From a virus, in IMG/VR virus record IMGVR_UViG_3300010430_000025, positions 1-64,000 of that record: 64,000 nucleotides of DNA. The stretch is one strand, 5' to 3'. Shown piece after piece: positions 43,771 through 50,055 of the stretch. The notes under the pieces are model-generated. The model did no database searches, had not been told where the DNA came from, and was given only the letters and a program-made list of their open reading frames with translations. The stretch's first letter is position 1. The number at the start of each line of letters is the position of its first letter. Position numbers and translations under genes: made by a program.

Positions 43771-44151
43771 GGTTTTTATTGTTTTATTGTTTTCTATAAT
43801 CTGTTGTTTCGTTCTTTTTCATTATGGTTTTTACATTTCTTCCCCTTTATCCTGACCTTACTAATTAATACACTCTAAGTATAAGAGAAATATTAAAAAA
43901 GGGTCTCGGAACACTGTTTACCCAAGCATTGACACTTCCTTCCTGTGCCTCTCGTGAGGTTTTTAGGTCATATATAACACACGTTATTGTTTTTTGTCAG
44001 GACTTGCTCGAAGGGGTCAAACGAAGCAAGATTTTATACGTGCCCTTAGTTATATAAGGTCAATGTGAGTGGCTATTTTTATCATCCCTAACTATTCCAA
44101 TAGGGCATTGAGGCGGTACAGCCCATATAGAACCGCCATTATGCTGTTAAA
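43771..44151. other. Non-coding stretch with several hairpins
   Basis: No convincing gene is seen on either strand. On the reverse strand it can form GGCGGT/ACCGCC (44112-44117 with 44132-44137) and CTTGCT/AGCAAG near 44000-44030. It also has a short CCTC-ACGA-GAGG hairpin near 43949-43960 and a GGGT...ACCC pairing followed by six T near 43905. It may be the structured leader of the leftward operon or further small RNAs. No good TAnnTTTG box was found here for gene 43291-43770. Confidence 0.4.
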
Positions 44152-44185
44152 CAAAAAACCCTCTCTAACCGAAGTTAGAAAGGGT
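44152..44185 (-). terminator. Strong leftward terminator with UUCG tetraloop
   Basis: Read leftward, ACCCTTTCTAAC pairs with GTTAGAGAGGGT (one mismatch in 12) around a C(UUCG)G tetraloop, followed by six T. It ends transcription coming from the tRNA and small-RNA region. Confidence 0.88.
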
Positions 44186-44223
44186 AACTAAACTATATTA
44201 TGAAATACTAAGAAAGGGAACTT

Positions 44224-44292
44224 AAAAAAAGAAGCGCCCTCACTATGTATACCAAAACAAAGAGCAGAAGGCGCTATATAATTTCGAAGATT
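44224..44292 (-). ncRNA. Candidate small RNA with own promoter and terminator
   Basis: A leftward TATCTTTG box (44298-44305) would start a transcript near 44292. It ends at AGCGCC/GGCGCT (44270-44275 with 44033-equivalent arm 44233-44238) followed by seven T (44224-44230). The roughly 31-nt loop contains CTCTTTGTTTTGGTATA, the complement of an arm upstream at 44334-44350. No start codon with a sensible frame is present. Existence as a stable RNA is inference. Confidence 0.4.
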
Positions 44293-44350
44293 TACTTCAA
44301 AGATAATACATGTTGTGCGAAATATTCTCATTTCTCTTTGTTTTGGTATA
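44248..44350. repeat. 17-bp perfect inverted repeat
   Basis: TATACCAAAACAAAGAG (44248-44264) is exactly complementary to CTCTTTGTTTTGGTATA (44334-44350), with 69 bp between. One arm lies in the loop of the 44224-44275 terminator and the other directly after a leftward TATCTTTG box. This geometry suits an antitermination or sponge structure. Confidence 0.7.
44298..44305 (-). promoter_or_regulatory. Leftward TATCTTTG box (proximal)
   Basis: Matches the -7 consensus on the reverse strand; no clear -33 TTTG is present upstream. Confidence 0.4.
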
Positions 44351-44351
44351 G

Positions 44352-44383
44352 CAAAGATAACGGTAAATAAATTTAAGATGCAA
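44352..44383 (-). promoter_or_regulatory. Leftward promoter (distal) inside tRNA trailer
   Basis: TTG (44381-44383), a 21-bp spacer and TATCTTTG (44352-44359) on the reverse strand. Its start point would fall at the edge of the 17-bp repeat arm. Confidence 0.45.
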
Positions 44384-44396
44384 GAAAAAGTTTTTG

Positions 44397-44481
44397 TGAG
44401 GCTAATTGGATTCGAACCAATTGTGTATCAAAGTACCAGTTTTACAGACTGGCGCAACTCCACCATCGTTGCCGTAACCTC
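44397..44481 (-). tRNA. tRNA-Tyr (GTA)
   Basis: The reverse strand folds as a class II tRNA of 85 nt. The acceptor is GAGGTTA/TAGCCTC, the anticodon stem CCAGT/ACTGG has loop CTGTAAA (anticodon GTA), and the T arm is ATTGG-TTCGAAT-CCAAT. The variable arm is 14 nt and the discriminator is A. CCA is not encoded in full. It is last in the leftward cluster of five. Confidence 0.9.
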
Positions 44482-44486
44482 ATTTG

Positions 44487-44571
44487 CGGAGAGTGAAGGA
44501 TTCGAACCCTCACCAGTGTTACCTGCACTCCGTTTTCAAGACGGGGGCATTACCGTTAATGCTAACTCTCC
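44487..44571 (-). tRNA. tRNA-Ser (TGA)
   Basis: An 85-nt class II tRNA on the reverse strand. The acceptor is GGAGAGT/ACTCTCC with discriminator G, as expected for Ser. The anticodon loop is CTTGAAA (anticodon TGA), the long variable arm pairs AGTG with CACT, and the T loop is TTCGAAT. It is separated from tRNA-Tyr by 5 nt. Confidence 0.9.
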
Positions 44572-44575
44572 GTTG

Positions 44576-44662
44576 CGGAAGAAAAGAGAATTGAACTCTT
44601 GCCGCTTTTACACGGACTACTTTAGCAGAGTAGCGCAACAAACCAACATTTGCCTTCCTTCC
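44576..44662 (-). tRNA. tRNA-Ser (GCT)
   Basis: An 87-nt class II tRNA on the reverse strand. The acceptor is GGAAGGA/TTCTTCC (one G-T pair) with discriminator G. The anticodon stem CTACT/AGTAG has loop CTGCTAA (anticodon GCT), and the T loop is TTCAATT. Four nucleotides separate it from tRNA-Ser(TGA). Confidence 0.87.
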
Positions 44663-44666
44663 ATTG

Positions 44667-44739
44667 TACTCGGAGCGGGATTCGAACCCGCAGCATACAG
44701 ATTTTAAGTCTGTCGTGTTTACCTTTTCACCACCCGAGC
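44667..44739 (-). tRNA. tRNA-Leu (TAA) with a short variable region
   Basis: A 73-nt tRNA on the reverse strand. The anticodon stem ACAGA/TCTGT has loop CTTAAAA (anticodon TAA), the T arm is GCGGG-TTCGAAT-CCCGC, and the acceptor GCTCGGG/TCCGAGT closes with a G1-T72 wobble; discriminator A. The variable region is only 5 nt (ATGCT), whereas bacterial tRNA-Leu normally has a long variable arm. The decoded amino acid is therefore inferred from the anticodon alone. Confidence 0.78.
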
Positions 44740-44744
44740 AATTG

Positions 44745-44819
44745 TACCTTGTATAGGATTCGAACCTATAAAATTTTTGTTCCTAAGACAAACGCGTATA
44801 CCAATTCCGCCAACAAGGC
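44745..44819 (-). tRNA. tRNA-Leu (TAG) with a short variable region
   Basis: A 75-nt tRNA on the reverse strand. It has a typical tRNA-Leu D arm (GGCGGAATTGGTATACGC), an anticodon stem TTTGT/ACAAA with loop CTTAGGA (anticodon TAG), and a T loop TTCGAAT. The acceptor is GCCTTGT/ACAAGGT with a G1-T72 wobble and discriminator A. The variable region is 6 nt, again without the long Leu arm. It is first in the leftward cluster. Confidence 0.82.
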
Positions 44820-44821
44820 AT

Positions 44822-44853
44822 AAAAAAAGCCCCAAGATTTCTCAAGGGGCTTT
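44822..44853 (-). terminator. Leftward terminator or attenuator before tRNA cluster
   Basis: AAAGCCCC/GGGGCTTT, a 12-nt loop and seven T on the reverse strand, directly ahead of tRNA-Leu(TAG). It ends the candidate small RNA described at 44822-44943. Confidence 0.8.
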
Positions 44854-44943
44854 GTATAAATATTATAATTTACTCAATATAGTCCCTTAGCGTGCCGTAA
44901 CGACAAACTTAAATAAAGACTATATAGAGTTGTTATCTTCATG
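44822..44943 (-). ncRNA. Candidate 120-nt small RNA upstream of the tRNA cluster
   Basis: A leftward promoter (44948-44977) should start a transcript near 44943. It first folds into a 13-bp stem with one mismatch (44918-44930 with 44872-44884) enclosing a 33-nt loop. It ends in a perfect 8-bp hairpin AAAGCCCC/GGGGCTTT (44846-44853 with 44826-44833) followed by seven T. Promoter, folded body and intrinsic terminator together indicate a discrete RNA. Partial read-through would reach tRNA-Leu(TAG) 3 nt later, so it may also act as an attenuator. Confidence 0.55.
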
Positions 44944-44947
44944 GCAA

Positions 44948-44977
44948 CAAAGATAAAACAAGAATTTATAAAAGCAA
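44948..44977 (-). promoter_or_regulatory. Leftward promoter of small RNA / tRNA cluster
   Basis: TTG (44975-44977), a 19-bp spacer and TATCTTTG (44948-44955) on the reverse strand. It is divergent from the early promoter at 44991-45020. Confidence 0.6.
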
Positions 44978-44990
44978 GTGAAAAATAAAT

Positions 44991-45020
44991 TTTGTTTTTA
45001 GTTTTTTATTCATACCTTTG
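44991..45020 (+). promoter_or_regulatory. Early rightward promoter
   Basis: TTTG (44991-44994), an 18-bp spacer and TACCTTTG (45013-45020) match the consensus well. ATG 45043 follows after a 22-nt leader, unlike the leaderless late starts. Confidence 0.7.
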
Positions 45021-45042
45021 AAGTGTTTAAAATTAAAACATT

Positions 45043-45303
45043 ATGAATATAAATATAGATTTGGATGAGTTTAGCGATGAAGAAGTGGTGAAATACGTTA
45101 TTAATAGGTATGAAAACAAAAGCCATTTTCCTCTTAATGAAGAGTTAAAACAGAAACTTGTAGAATCGGTTTCTGGAGTACAGCCCATTTCTGTATTATT
45201 TAATATTGAGTGTCAAAGCGTAGAGGGGCAAATAAAAATAGAACTACTACAAACAGCATTTGAAAAGTATAGTTTAGTTGAACTTGAAAATAAATTAAAA
45301 TAA
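45043..45303 (+). CDS. Hypothetical protein, first early gene
   Basis: An 86-residue acidic helical protein (MNINIDLDEFSDEEVVKYVI...) downstream of the early promoter. Unknown family; its first-in-operon place suggests very early expression. Confidence 0.6.
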   Translation: MNINIDLDEFSDEEVVKYVINRYENKSHFPLNEELKQKLVESVSGVQPISVLFNIECQSVEGQIKIELLQTAFEKYSLVELENKLK

Positions 45304-45304
45304 T

Positions 45305-45499
45305 ATGATTTTAGATACAGAAAAACTAAAAACGGTATCGAACTACGCTCACGACAACAGAATATCTATGCGATGGGTGTATGATTGTTTAAACAACGAC
45401 AAACACCCTTTAGAAGGCGTTTATATAGACGGTGTAAGGTTTGTGGTGGTTGATGATTCTATAAAAATGAAACCTAACAGCAAACAAAAAACAAACTAA
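45305..45499 (+). CDS. Small HTH (excisionase-like) protein
   Basis: The 64-residue protein (LKTVSNYAHDNRISMRWVYD... followed by VYIDGVRFVVVDD) follows the short MerR/excisionase-type HTH plan: helix, recognition helix, then a beta hairpin 'IDG..F.VVD'. It resembles the product of 52270-52458. It could be a DNA-binding regulator. Confidence 0.6.
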   Translation: MILDTEKLKTVSNYAHDNRISMRWVYDCLNNDKHPLEGVYIDGVRFVVVDDSIKMKPNSKQKTN

Positions 45500-45503
45500 T
45501 ATT

Positions 45504-45884
45504 ATGGGAATGTTTGATACATTATATATTGATACAGATAAGTTGCCCCTTTCTGATAAAGAAAAAAAGCTACTTGGTAAAAATCCCGACTTTCAAACAA
45601 AGGATTGGGACTGTGTAATGACAGAAATATTTATTACCGAGAACGGAGACTTAGAGGTGAATGAGTGGGAATATGAGGTTGTGCCAGAAAAAGATAGACC
45701 ACACCCTAACGATAAAGGAATACTTGGGATTATAGGTTCTTTAAAAAGGGTAGGAGAAAGGAGAGTTAAGCAAGACTATACGGGCTGTATTAATTTTTAT
45801 ACAGGCGGTAAATTAGGGTGGATAGAGTTTAATGCTAATTTTATAGAAGGTAATTTGAAAAGCATAGAAAAGATTAATGATTAA
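45504..45884 (+). CDS. Conserved phage hypothetical (MGMFDT-type)
   Basis: The 126-residue protein begins MGMFDTLYIDTDKLPLSDKE and contains FQTKDWDC and TGCINFYTG. This signature set occurs in a widespread phage family of unknown function. No catalytic residue is evident. The start has the AATATTATG context. Confidence 0.7.
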   Translation: MGMFDTLYIDTDKLPLSDKEKKLLGKNPDFQTKDWDCVMTEIFITENGDLEVNEWEYEVVPEKDRPHPNDKGILGIIGSLKRVGERRVKQDYTGCINFYTGGKLGWIEFNANFIEGNLKSIEKIND

Positions 45885-45894
45885 AAACTAAATT

Positions 45895-46341
45895 ATGTAC
45901 AAAGAAGATATAATAATCTGCTATTGTGGAGACCCTAAGCATCAAGTGCTATTACAAGTGGTAGAAGACGGAAAGAACCACGAGTTGACATTTACCCCGT
46001 TACTAAATACTAGTAAAAACCTTTTTCAAAGGATATGGGTATCTTTAAAGTATATATTTAAGGCTAAAGGATTTTATTACCATTGGGACACTCTTATAGT
46101 TTCAGATGAAGCAAGGCAAACACTATTAGCGTATTTAACAGAACACCCAAAATACACTCTTTATGTAGACGAAGAAGATTACAAAAGATATTTAGGAGAT
46201 AAGTGGTCGAGTAATGATTTTGACGATTTAGAAAAGCTTAAAATCAAAGCAGCTAAATTGAAGTGTTATGAAGCCGCAGCACACCTTAGAGAGGCGCAAG
46301 AAAAAATTGGTGTAAGCAACTTAATGAGCGAAACAACCTAA
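45895..46341 (+). CDS. Hypothetical protein with C-terminal UVR-like motif
   Basis: A 148-residue protein. Residues about 113-140 (LEKLKIKAAKLKCYEAAAHL, then REAQEKIG) match the UvrB/UvrC (UVR) interaction motif, which pairs helices between repair or stress proteins. The N-terminal part is alpha/beta with a hydrophobic face. A protein-interaction role is likely; it need not be in repair. Confidence 0.6.
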   Translation: MYKEDIIICYCGDPKHQVLLQVVEDGKNHELTFTPLLNTSKNLFQRIWVSLKYIFKAKGFYYHWDTLIVSDEARQTLLAYLTEHPKYTLYVDEEDYKRYLGDKWSSNDFDDLEKLKIKAAKLKCYEAAAHLREAQEKIGVSNLMSETT

Positions 46342-46352
46342 AAACTAATATT

Positions 46353-46688
46353 ATGATAAAAATAAACGGAATTACAATAGAAGGAAACTTATCTGGCGGA
46401 AGCTTAACTATAAAAAACAATAAGGTTTTTATAAACGGGAAAGACGTTACACCAGAAAGTACCACTATAAATATAGAGGTATCAGGACATTGTAGTAAAA
46501 TAGAAGCGGATTGCGTAGAAACCATTTCTGTAAAAGGAGGAGCAGGCTCTATTTCTACAACATCAGGAGATATTAACGTAGAAGGTAATGTAACGGGCTC
46601 TATTAGCACTATGAGTGGAGACGTGGACTGTTATAACGTAAACGGGAACATACAAACCATGAGCGGAAATATTAAGCATAAAAACTAA
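46353..46688 (+). CDS. Small repeated beta-solenoid-like protein
   Basis: The 111-residue protein has near-repeats in its C-terminal half: GSISTTSGDINVEG, GSISTMSGDVDCYN, GNIQTMSGNIKHKN. This recurring S-T-x-SG-D/N-I pattern is like adhesin (DUF4097-type) beta-solenoids. No signal peptide is present, so it is probably cytoplasmic. Role unknown. Confidence 0.6.
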   Translation: MIKINGITIEGNLSGGSLTIKNNKVFINGKDVTPESTTINIEVSGHCSKIEADCVETISVKGGAGSISTTSGDINVEGNVTGSISTMSGDVDCYNVNGNIQTMSGNIKHKN

Positions 46689-46692
46689 TATT

Positions 46693-46980
46693 ATGGAGTA
46701 CAGAATATTATCAAAACCAAAAAATAGTAAAGACTGGAAACTTTCAACTGCTTATTCAGGACAAAATTGGAAATTGCTATACGAGGGGACAGATGCTAAT
46801 GCAATACTTGAGTTTTTAGATACTCACTCAGCGAAGAACGTATTACAAGTTCAAATTAATAAAGACAAGATTTGGGATTCTTATCAAATAGGCACGTTTG
46901 ACGGAGAGAACTTAGAAATAGTGCAAGTATACGCAAAAGCAAAAAAGTACGACTTGATAAAAGAAACATTAACAAACTAA
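46693..46980 (+). CDS. Hypothetical protein, 95 aa
   Basis: A small alpha/beta protein (MEYRILSKPKNSKDWKLSTA...) of unknown family. It starts in the repeated AATATTATG context 4 bp after the previous stop. Confidence 0.55.
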   Translation: MEYRILSKPKNSKDWKLSTAYSGQNWKLLYEGTDANAILEFLDTHSAKNVLQVQINKDKIWDSYQIGTFDGENLEIVQVYAKAKKYDLIKETLTN

Positions 46981-46984
46981 TATT

Positions 46985-47221
46985 ATGGAATGGATAGATG
47001 TAAAAACTAAATTACCAAAAATGCATGAAGAGGTTTTGGTTTGGGTAAAATTTGATGGTGATTCTGAGTTTGATTGGAGCGAGGCTTGGCTTGATAACCA
47101 AAACACTCAAAAAAGCAAGTTTTCATACAAAGAACCAATAACAAATAAATATTGGCAACTGGGAAGTGCTAAAAACTATGTGATTACACATTGGATGGGA
47201 ATAACACCGCCTAAAAACTAA
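46985..47221 (+). CDS. DUF551 protein
   Basis: The 78-residue protein matches DUF551: WIDVKTKLPKMHEEVLVWVK at the start and VITHWMGITPPKN at the end. The family is common in phages of many hosts; its function is unknown. Confidence 0.82.
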   Translation: MEWIDVKTKLPKMHEEVLVWVKFDGDSEFDWSEAWLDNQNTQKSKFSYKEPITNKYWQLGSAKNYVITHWMGITPPKN

Positions 47222-47225
47222 CCTA

Positions 47226-47531
47226 ATGGAAAACAAAACTAAAGAGCAGGTCGAACCGCTAATCCACGCACTTGTGCTAAAGGCAAAAATAAAGGAAGAA
47301 ATAAAAGCGGCAGAAAAGAAACGGCTTATAATTAATAATAGTGGCGACAAATACAAATGGTTAGAATCATCGGGAATACATTACTATATAAAGGGTTTAA
47401 AAACGGCTCTAAAGTATATAAAAGACTTAGAAGCCATAACAGGCTTAGAGCACACTTATATAGCTGATATTAAAATGCCTGATGCTTATAAAAAAGCAAT
47501 AGAAGAATTAAAGGAGCGTCAAAAAAAATAA
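47226..47531 (+). CDS. Hypothetical protein, 101 aa
   Basis: A charged helical protein (MENKTKEQVEPLIHALVLKA...), perhaps a coiled coil in the first 40 residues. Family unknown. Followed after 3 bp by a small membrane protein. Confidence 0.5.
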   Translation: MENKTKEQVEPLIHALVLKAKIKEEIKAAEKKRLIINNSGDKYKWLESSGIHYYIKGLKTALKYIKDLEAITGLEHTYIADIKMPDAYKKAIEELKERQKK

Positions 47532-47534
47532 AAA

Positions 47535-47720
47535 ATGACAGGATTTTTAAAAAGATTTACAGTGCTTTTTTCGATTTGTAACCTTGTTTTTGGAATGATA
47601 TACGTACAAGATGTAAGCGAATCACAAGATACGGTTTATTTTGTTGGCGCATCAATAGCGCCTATACTTTTTTACATAGCTCTTTTACTTAAAGATATAA
47701 AAGACAAAATGAACCAATGA
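47535..47720 (+). CDS. Small two-TM membrane protein
   Basis: The 61-residue protein has hydrophobic segments at about residues 6-23 (RFTVLFSICNLVFGMIYV) and 34-52 (YFVGASIAPILFYIALLL), with a basic tail (KDIKDKMNQ). It overlaps the next gene by 4 bp (ATGA). Topology and coupling to a spanin-like lipoprotein allow a holin-like role, but it may also be an exclusion protein. Confidence 0.55.
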   Translation: MTGFLKRFTVLFSICNLVFGMIYVQDVSESQDTVYFVGASIAPILFYIALLLKDIKDKMNQ

Positions 47721-48214
47721 AACCAATAATATTAATCTTAGCCATATTCCTAACAGGGTGTTACACAAAAAAGAAGTGTGCACAGTTTTGCCCTGTGCCG
47801 ACAAAGCAATCCGATACGGTTATTATTGTAAAAACAGACAGCGTATTTACAACAGACAGCATTACTATTGTAAAACCTGTTAAGAATACCATATACATAA
47901 CCAACCCTTGCGACAGCGCAGGCAAGTTAAAAAAAGGAACTTACAAAACAGGTAGTGGAGAAGCTACTACAGAAGTAAACGTAACAGATACAGGTATAAA
48001 TGTAGTTAGCAAGTGTCCTGAGCAAATAAACAGGCTAAGGAAGGAGTATAAAAGCACGGTAGACAGTTTAATACGAATAACCGAAACAACATCAACAGAG
48101 CCAGTATCGGTATGGAGAGAGTTTTACTACAATATGAGGCTTGTAAGCTGGGGGCTGCTGTTGTATGTATTGTTACACATTTTATTTAAGGTATTAAAAT
48201 TTTTTAAAATATAA
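47717..48214 (+). CDS. Lipoprotein with C-terminal TM, candidate unimolecular spanin
   Basis: A 165-residue protein. The N-terminus MKPIILILAIFLTGC is a lipoprotein signal with lipobox LTGC (Cys15 lipidated). Residues about 25-110 are beta-rich with repeated 'ITIV/TDS' strands, and about 112-135 is helical. Residues about 140-163 (MRLVSWGLLLYVLLHILFKV) form one transmembrane segment. An outer-membrane lipid anchor plus an inner-membrane C-terminal helix in one chain is the u-spanin layout of phage T1 gp11. A superinfection-exclusion lipoprotein is the main alternative. Confidence 0.6.
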   Translation: MKPIILILAIFLTGCYTKKKCAQFCPVPTKQSDTVIIVKTDSVFTTDSITIVKPVKNTIYITNPCDSAGKLKKGTYKTGSGEATTEVNVTDTGINVVSKCPEQINRLRKEYKSTVDSLIRITETTSTEPVSVWREFYYNMRLVSWGLLLYVLLHILFKVLKFFKI

Positions 48215-48218
48215 TATT

Positions 48219-48584
48219 ATGGATATAGTAAAATTTGAATGGGATACGGGGTTACATGAAGATTATAACGGGAAGTCTCTAATAATAGGAGTGCCCCTAC
48301 CAAACTCGATTAGTGAAGAGGAATTAGAGAGGTTTGTTCCAGTTTATGGGTTTAGTATTGACATAAAAGATGAAAGCAAAGATTTTAGGCTAAAGCGGTT
48401 AAGCTGTTCCAGAAAATATGTTACAAGCGAAATAGCTAAAATAACTAAAGAAGAGGCTCGAAAACTTTGTATTAAATATATTGATGAGCAATTAAATATT
48501 CTTTATAGCAAAGAAGAAAATATATTAGCAAAAGAATATTTAGACAAAAAAAGCGAAGAAGAAAACGAAGGTGAAAATGATTAA
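48219..48584 (+). CDS. Hypothetical protein, 121 aa
   Basis: An acidic soluble protein (MDIVKFEWDTGLHEDYNGKS...) with a charged tail ending in EENEGEND. Unknown family; starts in the AATATTATG context. Confidence 0.55.
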   Translation: MDIVKFEWDTGLHEDYNGKSLIIGVPLPNSISEEELERFVPVYGFSIDIKDESKDFRLKRLSCSRKYVTSEIAKITKEEARKLCIKYIDEQLNILYSKEENILAKEYLDKKSEEENEGEND

Positions 48585-48618
48585 CCAAACAACGCTCTTA
48601 AAATTAAACCAATAAACC

Positions 48619-48927
48619 ATGAGCATATTAGAAAACCCAGAGTTTAAAGCCTTTATTAAAGATAGAGCAAAAGCAAAAGAGGATAAAAAAGTTTTATTTG
48701 GTCATGTTGAGGGCTGTATTGACGGTGCAGAAAAAGCTGAAGAAATCCTAACCAAACAGTTTGAGGAGGAGTTAAAAAACTACATATCTCTAAATGATAT
48801 GTTTGCTTTTCAAGAATGGTTAGATAAAAAAGCAAATTCACCTGATGAAATGACTTTTTGTTTTATAGATAAGGAATACCCTGAACTCTACCAACTATAC
48901 TTTAAAGAAAAGGAGAACAAGAAATGA
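48619..48927 (+). CDS. Hypothetical protein, possible paralogue of 56897-57199
   Basis: A 102-residue protein (MSILENPEFKAFIKDRAKAK...) ending LYQLYFKEKENKK. Its C-terminal half (FQEWLDKKA ... ELYQLYFKEKE) resembles that of the protein at 56897-57199 (FCEWINQKI ... ELKELYQKEKE). Function unknown. Overlaps the YopX-like gene by 4 bp. Confidence 0.55.
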   Translation: MSILENPEFKAFIKDRAKAKEDKKVLFGHVEGCIDGAEKAEEILTKQFEEELKNYISLNDMFAFQEWLDKKANSPDEMTFCFIDKEYPELYQLYFKEKENKK

Positions 48928-49319
48928 GCGAAATTAAAATTGATTTTATAGAGGATTTTGGCACGAAGTACGCTAAAAGATACCCGTTAACAGCTGCAGG
49001 AATATCTGAGTGCATGAATAATAATGAAGATGTTTTTTCTTGTTCTATTGGAGAGTATTTAGACAGAATATTAAAGGGTCATTACTCAAATATAAAAGCA
49101 ATAAGAGCAACTGGCATACAAGATAAAAACGGTAAAGATGTTTTTGAAGGGGATGCTGTAAAAAACTCCGCCGCAAAGTTTGTGGTTGTATTTAACAAAG
49201 GTTGTTTTGCCGTAAAACAAATTGGGCTACCAGATAGAGAGACGTATCTTGCTTTAAGAGCGGCAAAAGAAATTGAAATTATTGGCAATATTAACATCAA
49301 CCCAGAACTTCTAAAATAA
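48924..49319 (+). CDS. YopX-family protein
   Basis: The 131-residue protein contains ATGIQDKNGKDVFEGDAVK near residues 54-72 and EIIGNININPELL at the C-terminus, the two hallmark stretches of YopX proteins. These are common in phages and prophages. The domain is beta-rich; the molecular function is unknown. Confidence 0.85.
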   Translation: MSEIKIDFIEDFGTKYAKRYPLTAAGISECMNNNEDVFSCSIGEYLDRILKGHYSNIKAIRATGIQDKNGKDVFEGDAVKNSAAKFVVVFNKGCFAVKQIGLPDRETYLALRAAKEIEIIGNININPELLK

Positions 49320-49420
49320 AAAACCTCCTGCGGTTAAACAAGAGGCTAAACTTTTATTATGAATACAAAAGGAGACGTTTCCCAACGGTCATTTGTAGAT
49401 ACAGCAAAGATACACAAACA

Positions 49421-49783
49421 ATGGGAATAACCAAAATAGATGCTAAAACAGCGAAGTGGTACTTAGAAAGTGAAATAAAAGATATACAATGGGTTTTTGA
49501 ACACAGGTTCCACCCAAAGAGAAGGTGGAGATTTGATATGGCTAATATAGAAAACAAAATAGCTATTGAGATTGAGGGAGGAATATTTAGCAAAGGAAAT
49601 GGGCAAAAAGGGAGTGGGGCGCATAGCAGCGTAACTGGCATATTAAGGGATATAGAAAAGTACAACAATGCCACAGCATTAGGATGGAGGGTCATAAGAG
49701 TAGTACCAACAGTATCAAAACTTAATGATATTAAAGAACTTGTAATGGCTATAAAAAGTTTAGATAATGGAGTACCCTTATAA
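49421..49783 (+). CDS. PD-(D/E)XK nuclease-like protein (Vsr/DUF559 type)
   Basis: The 120-residue protein has HRFHPKRRWRFDMANIENKI, followed by AIEIEGGIFS. The FD...(15)...EIEGG arrangement is the core of Vsr/DUF559-like nucleases, with catalytic D about 39 and E about 51. WRVIRV near 100 is the final core strand. It may process recombination intermediates or degrade DNA. Similar single-domain proteins sit in many phage replication clusters. The 49320-49420 gap holds only a possible 23-codon frame at 49360. Confidence 0.75.
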   Translation: MGITKIDAKTAKWYLESEIKDIQWVFEHRFHPKRRWRFDMANIENKIAIEIEGGIFSKGNGQKGSGAHSSVTGILRDIEKYNNATALGWRVIRVVPTVSKLNDIKELVMAIKSLDNGVPL

Positions 49784-50048
49784 TATTTTAATATTAAGTG
49801 CTGATTGCAAGCACATTAGAGAAAAAATGATGCTCAAAAAACAAAAGAAAGAGCAAATAAAAACGGATATGGAAAAGTTCCCTGTAGGGAGCAGGGAAAA
49901 GGAGGCGGTAGAAACAAGATATACCAACATAAGTTCAGGGTGCAGAGCATTAAAAGCCCTTTTGTGTAAAAGGGAAGACAAGCTAACAGCTATGGTATTA
50001 GAATTTGAAAAACAATTAGAGTACGACAAACTTTTTAAAAACAACTAA
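49767..50048 (+). CDS. Hypothetical coiled-coil protein, 93 aa
   Basis: Overlaps the nuclease-like gene by 17 bp. A Lys/Glu-rich helical protein (KHIREKMMLKKQKKEQIKTD...) with two cysteines; unknown role. Confidence 0.5.
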   Translation: MEYPYNILILSADCKHIREKMMLKKQKKEQIKTDMEKFPVGSREKEAVETRYTNISSGCRALKALLCKREDKLTAMVLEFEKQLEYDKLFKNN

Positions 50049-50055
50049 ATAAATT

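Noticed and set aside
44315-44707. 130-codon plus-strand open frame across the tRNA cluster
   Set aside because: It is antisense to tRNA-Tyr and both tRNA-Ser genes, whose cloverleafs fully explain the sequence.
49360-49431. 23-codon frame MNTKGDVSQRSFVDTAKIHK...
   Set aside because: Too short and overlapping the nuclease-like gene start; no support beyond an ATG in an A-rich context.
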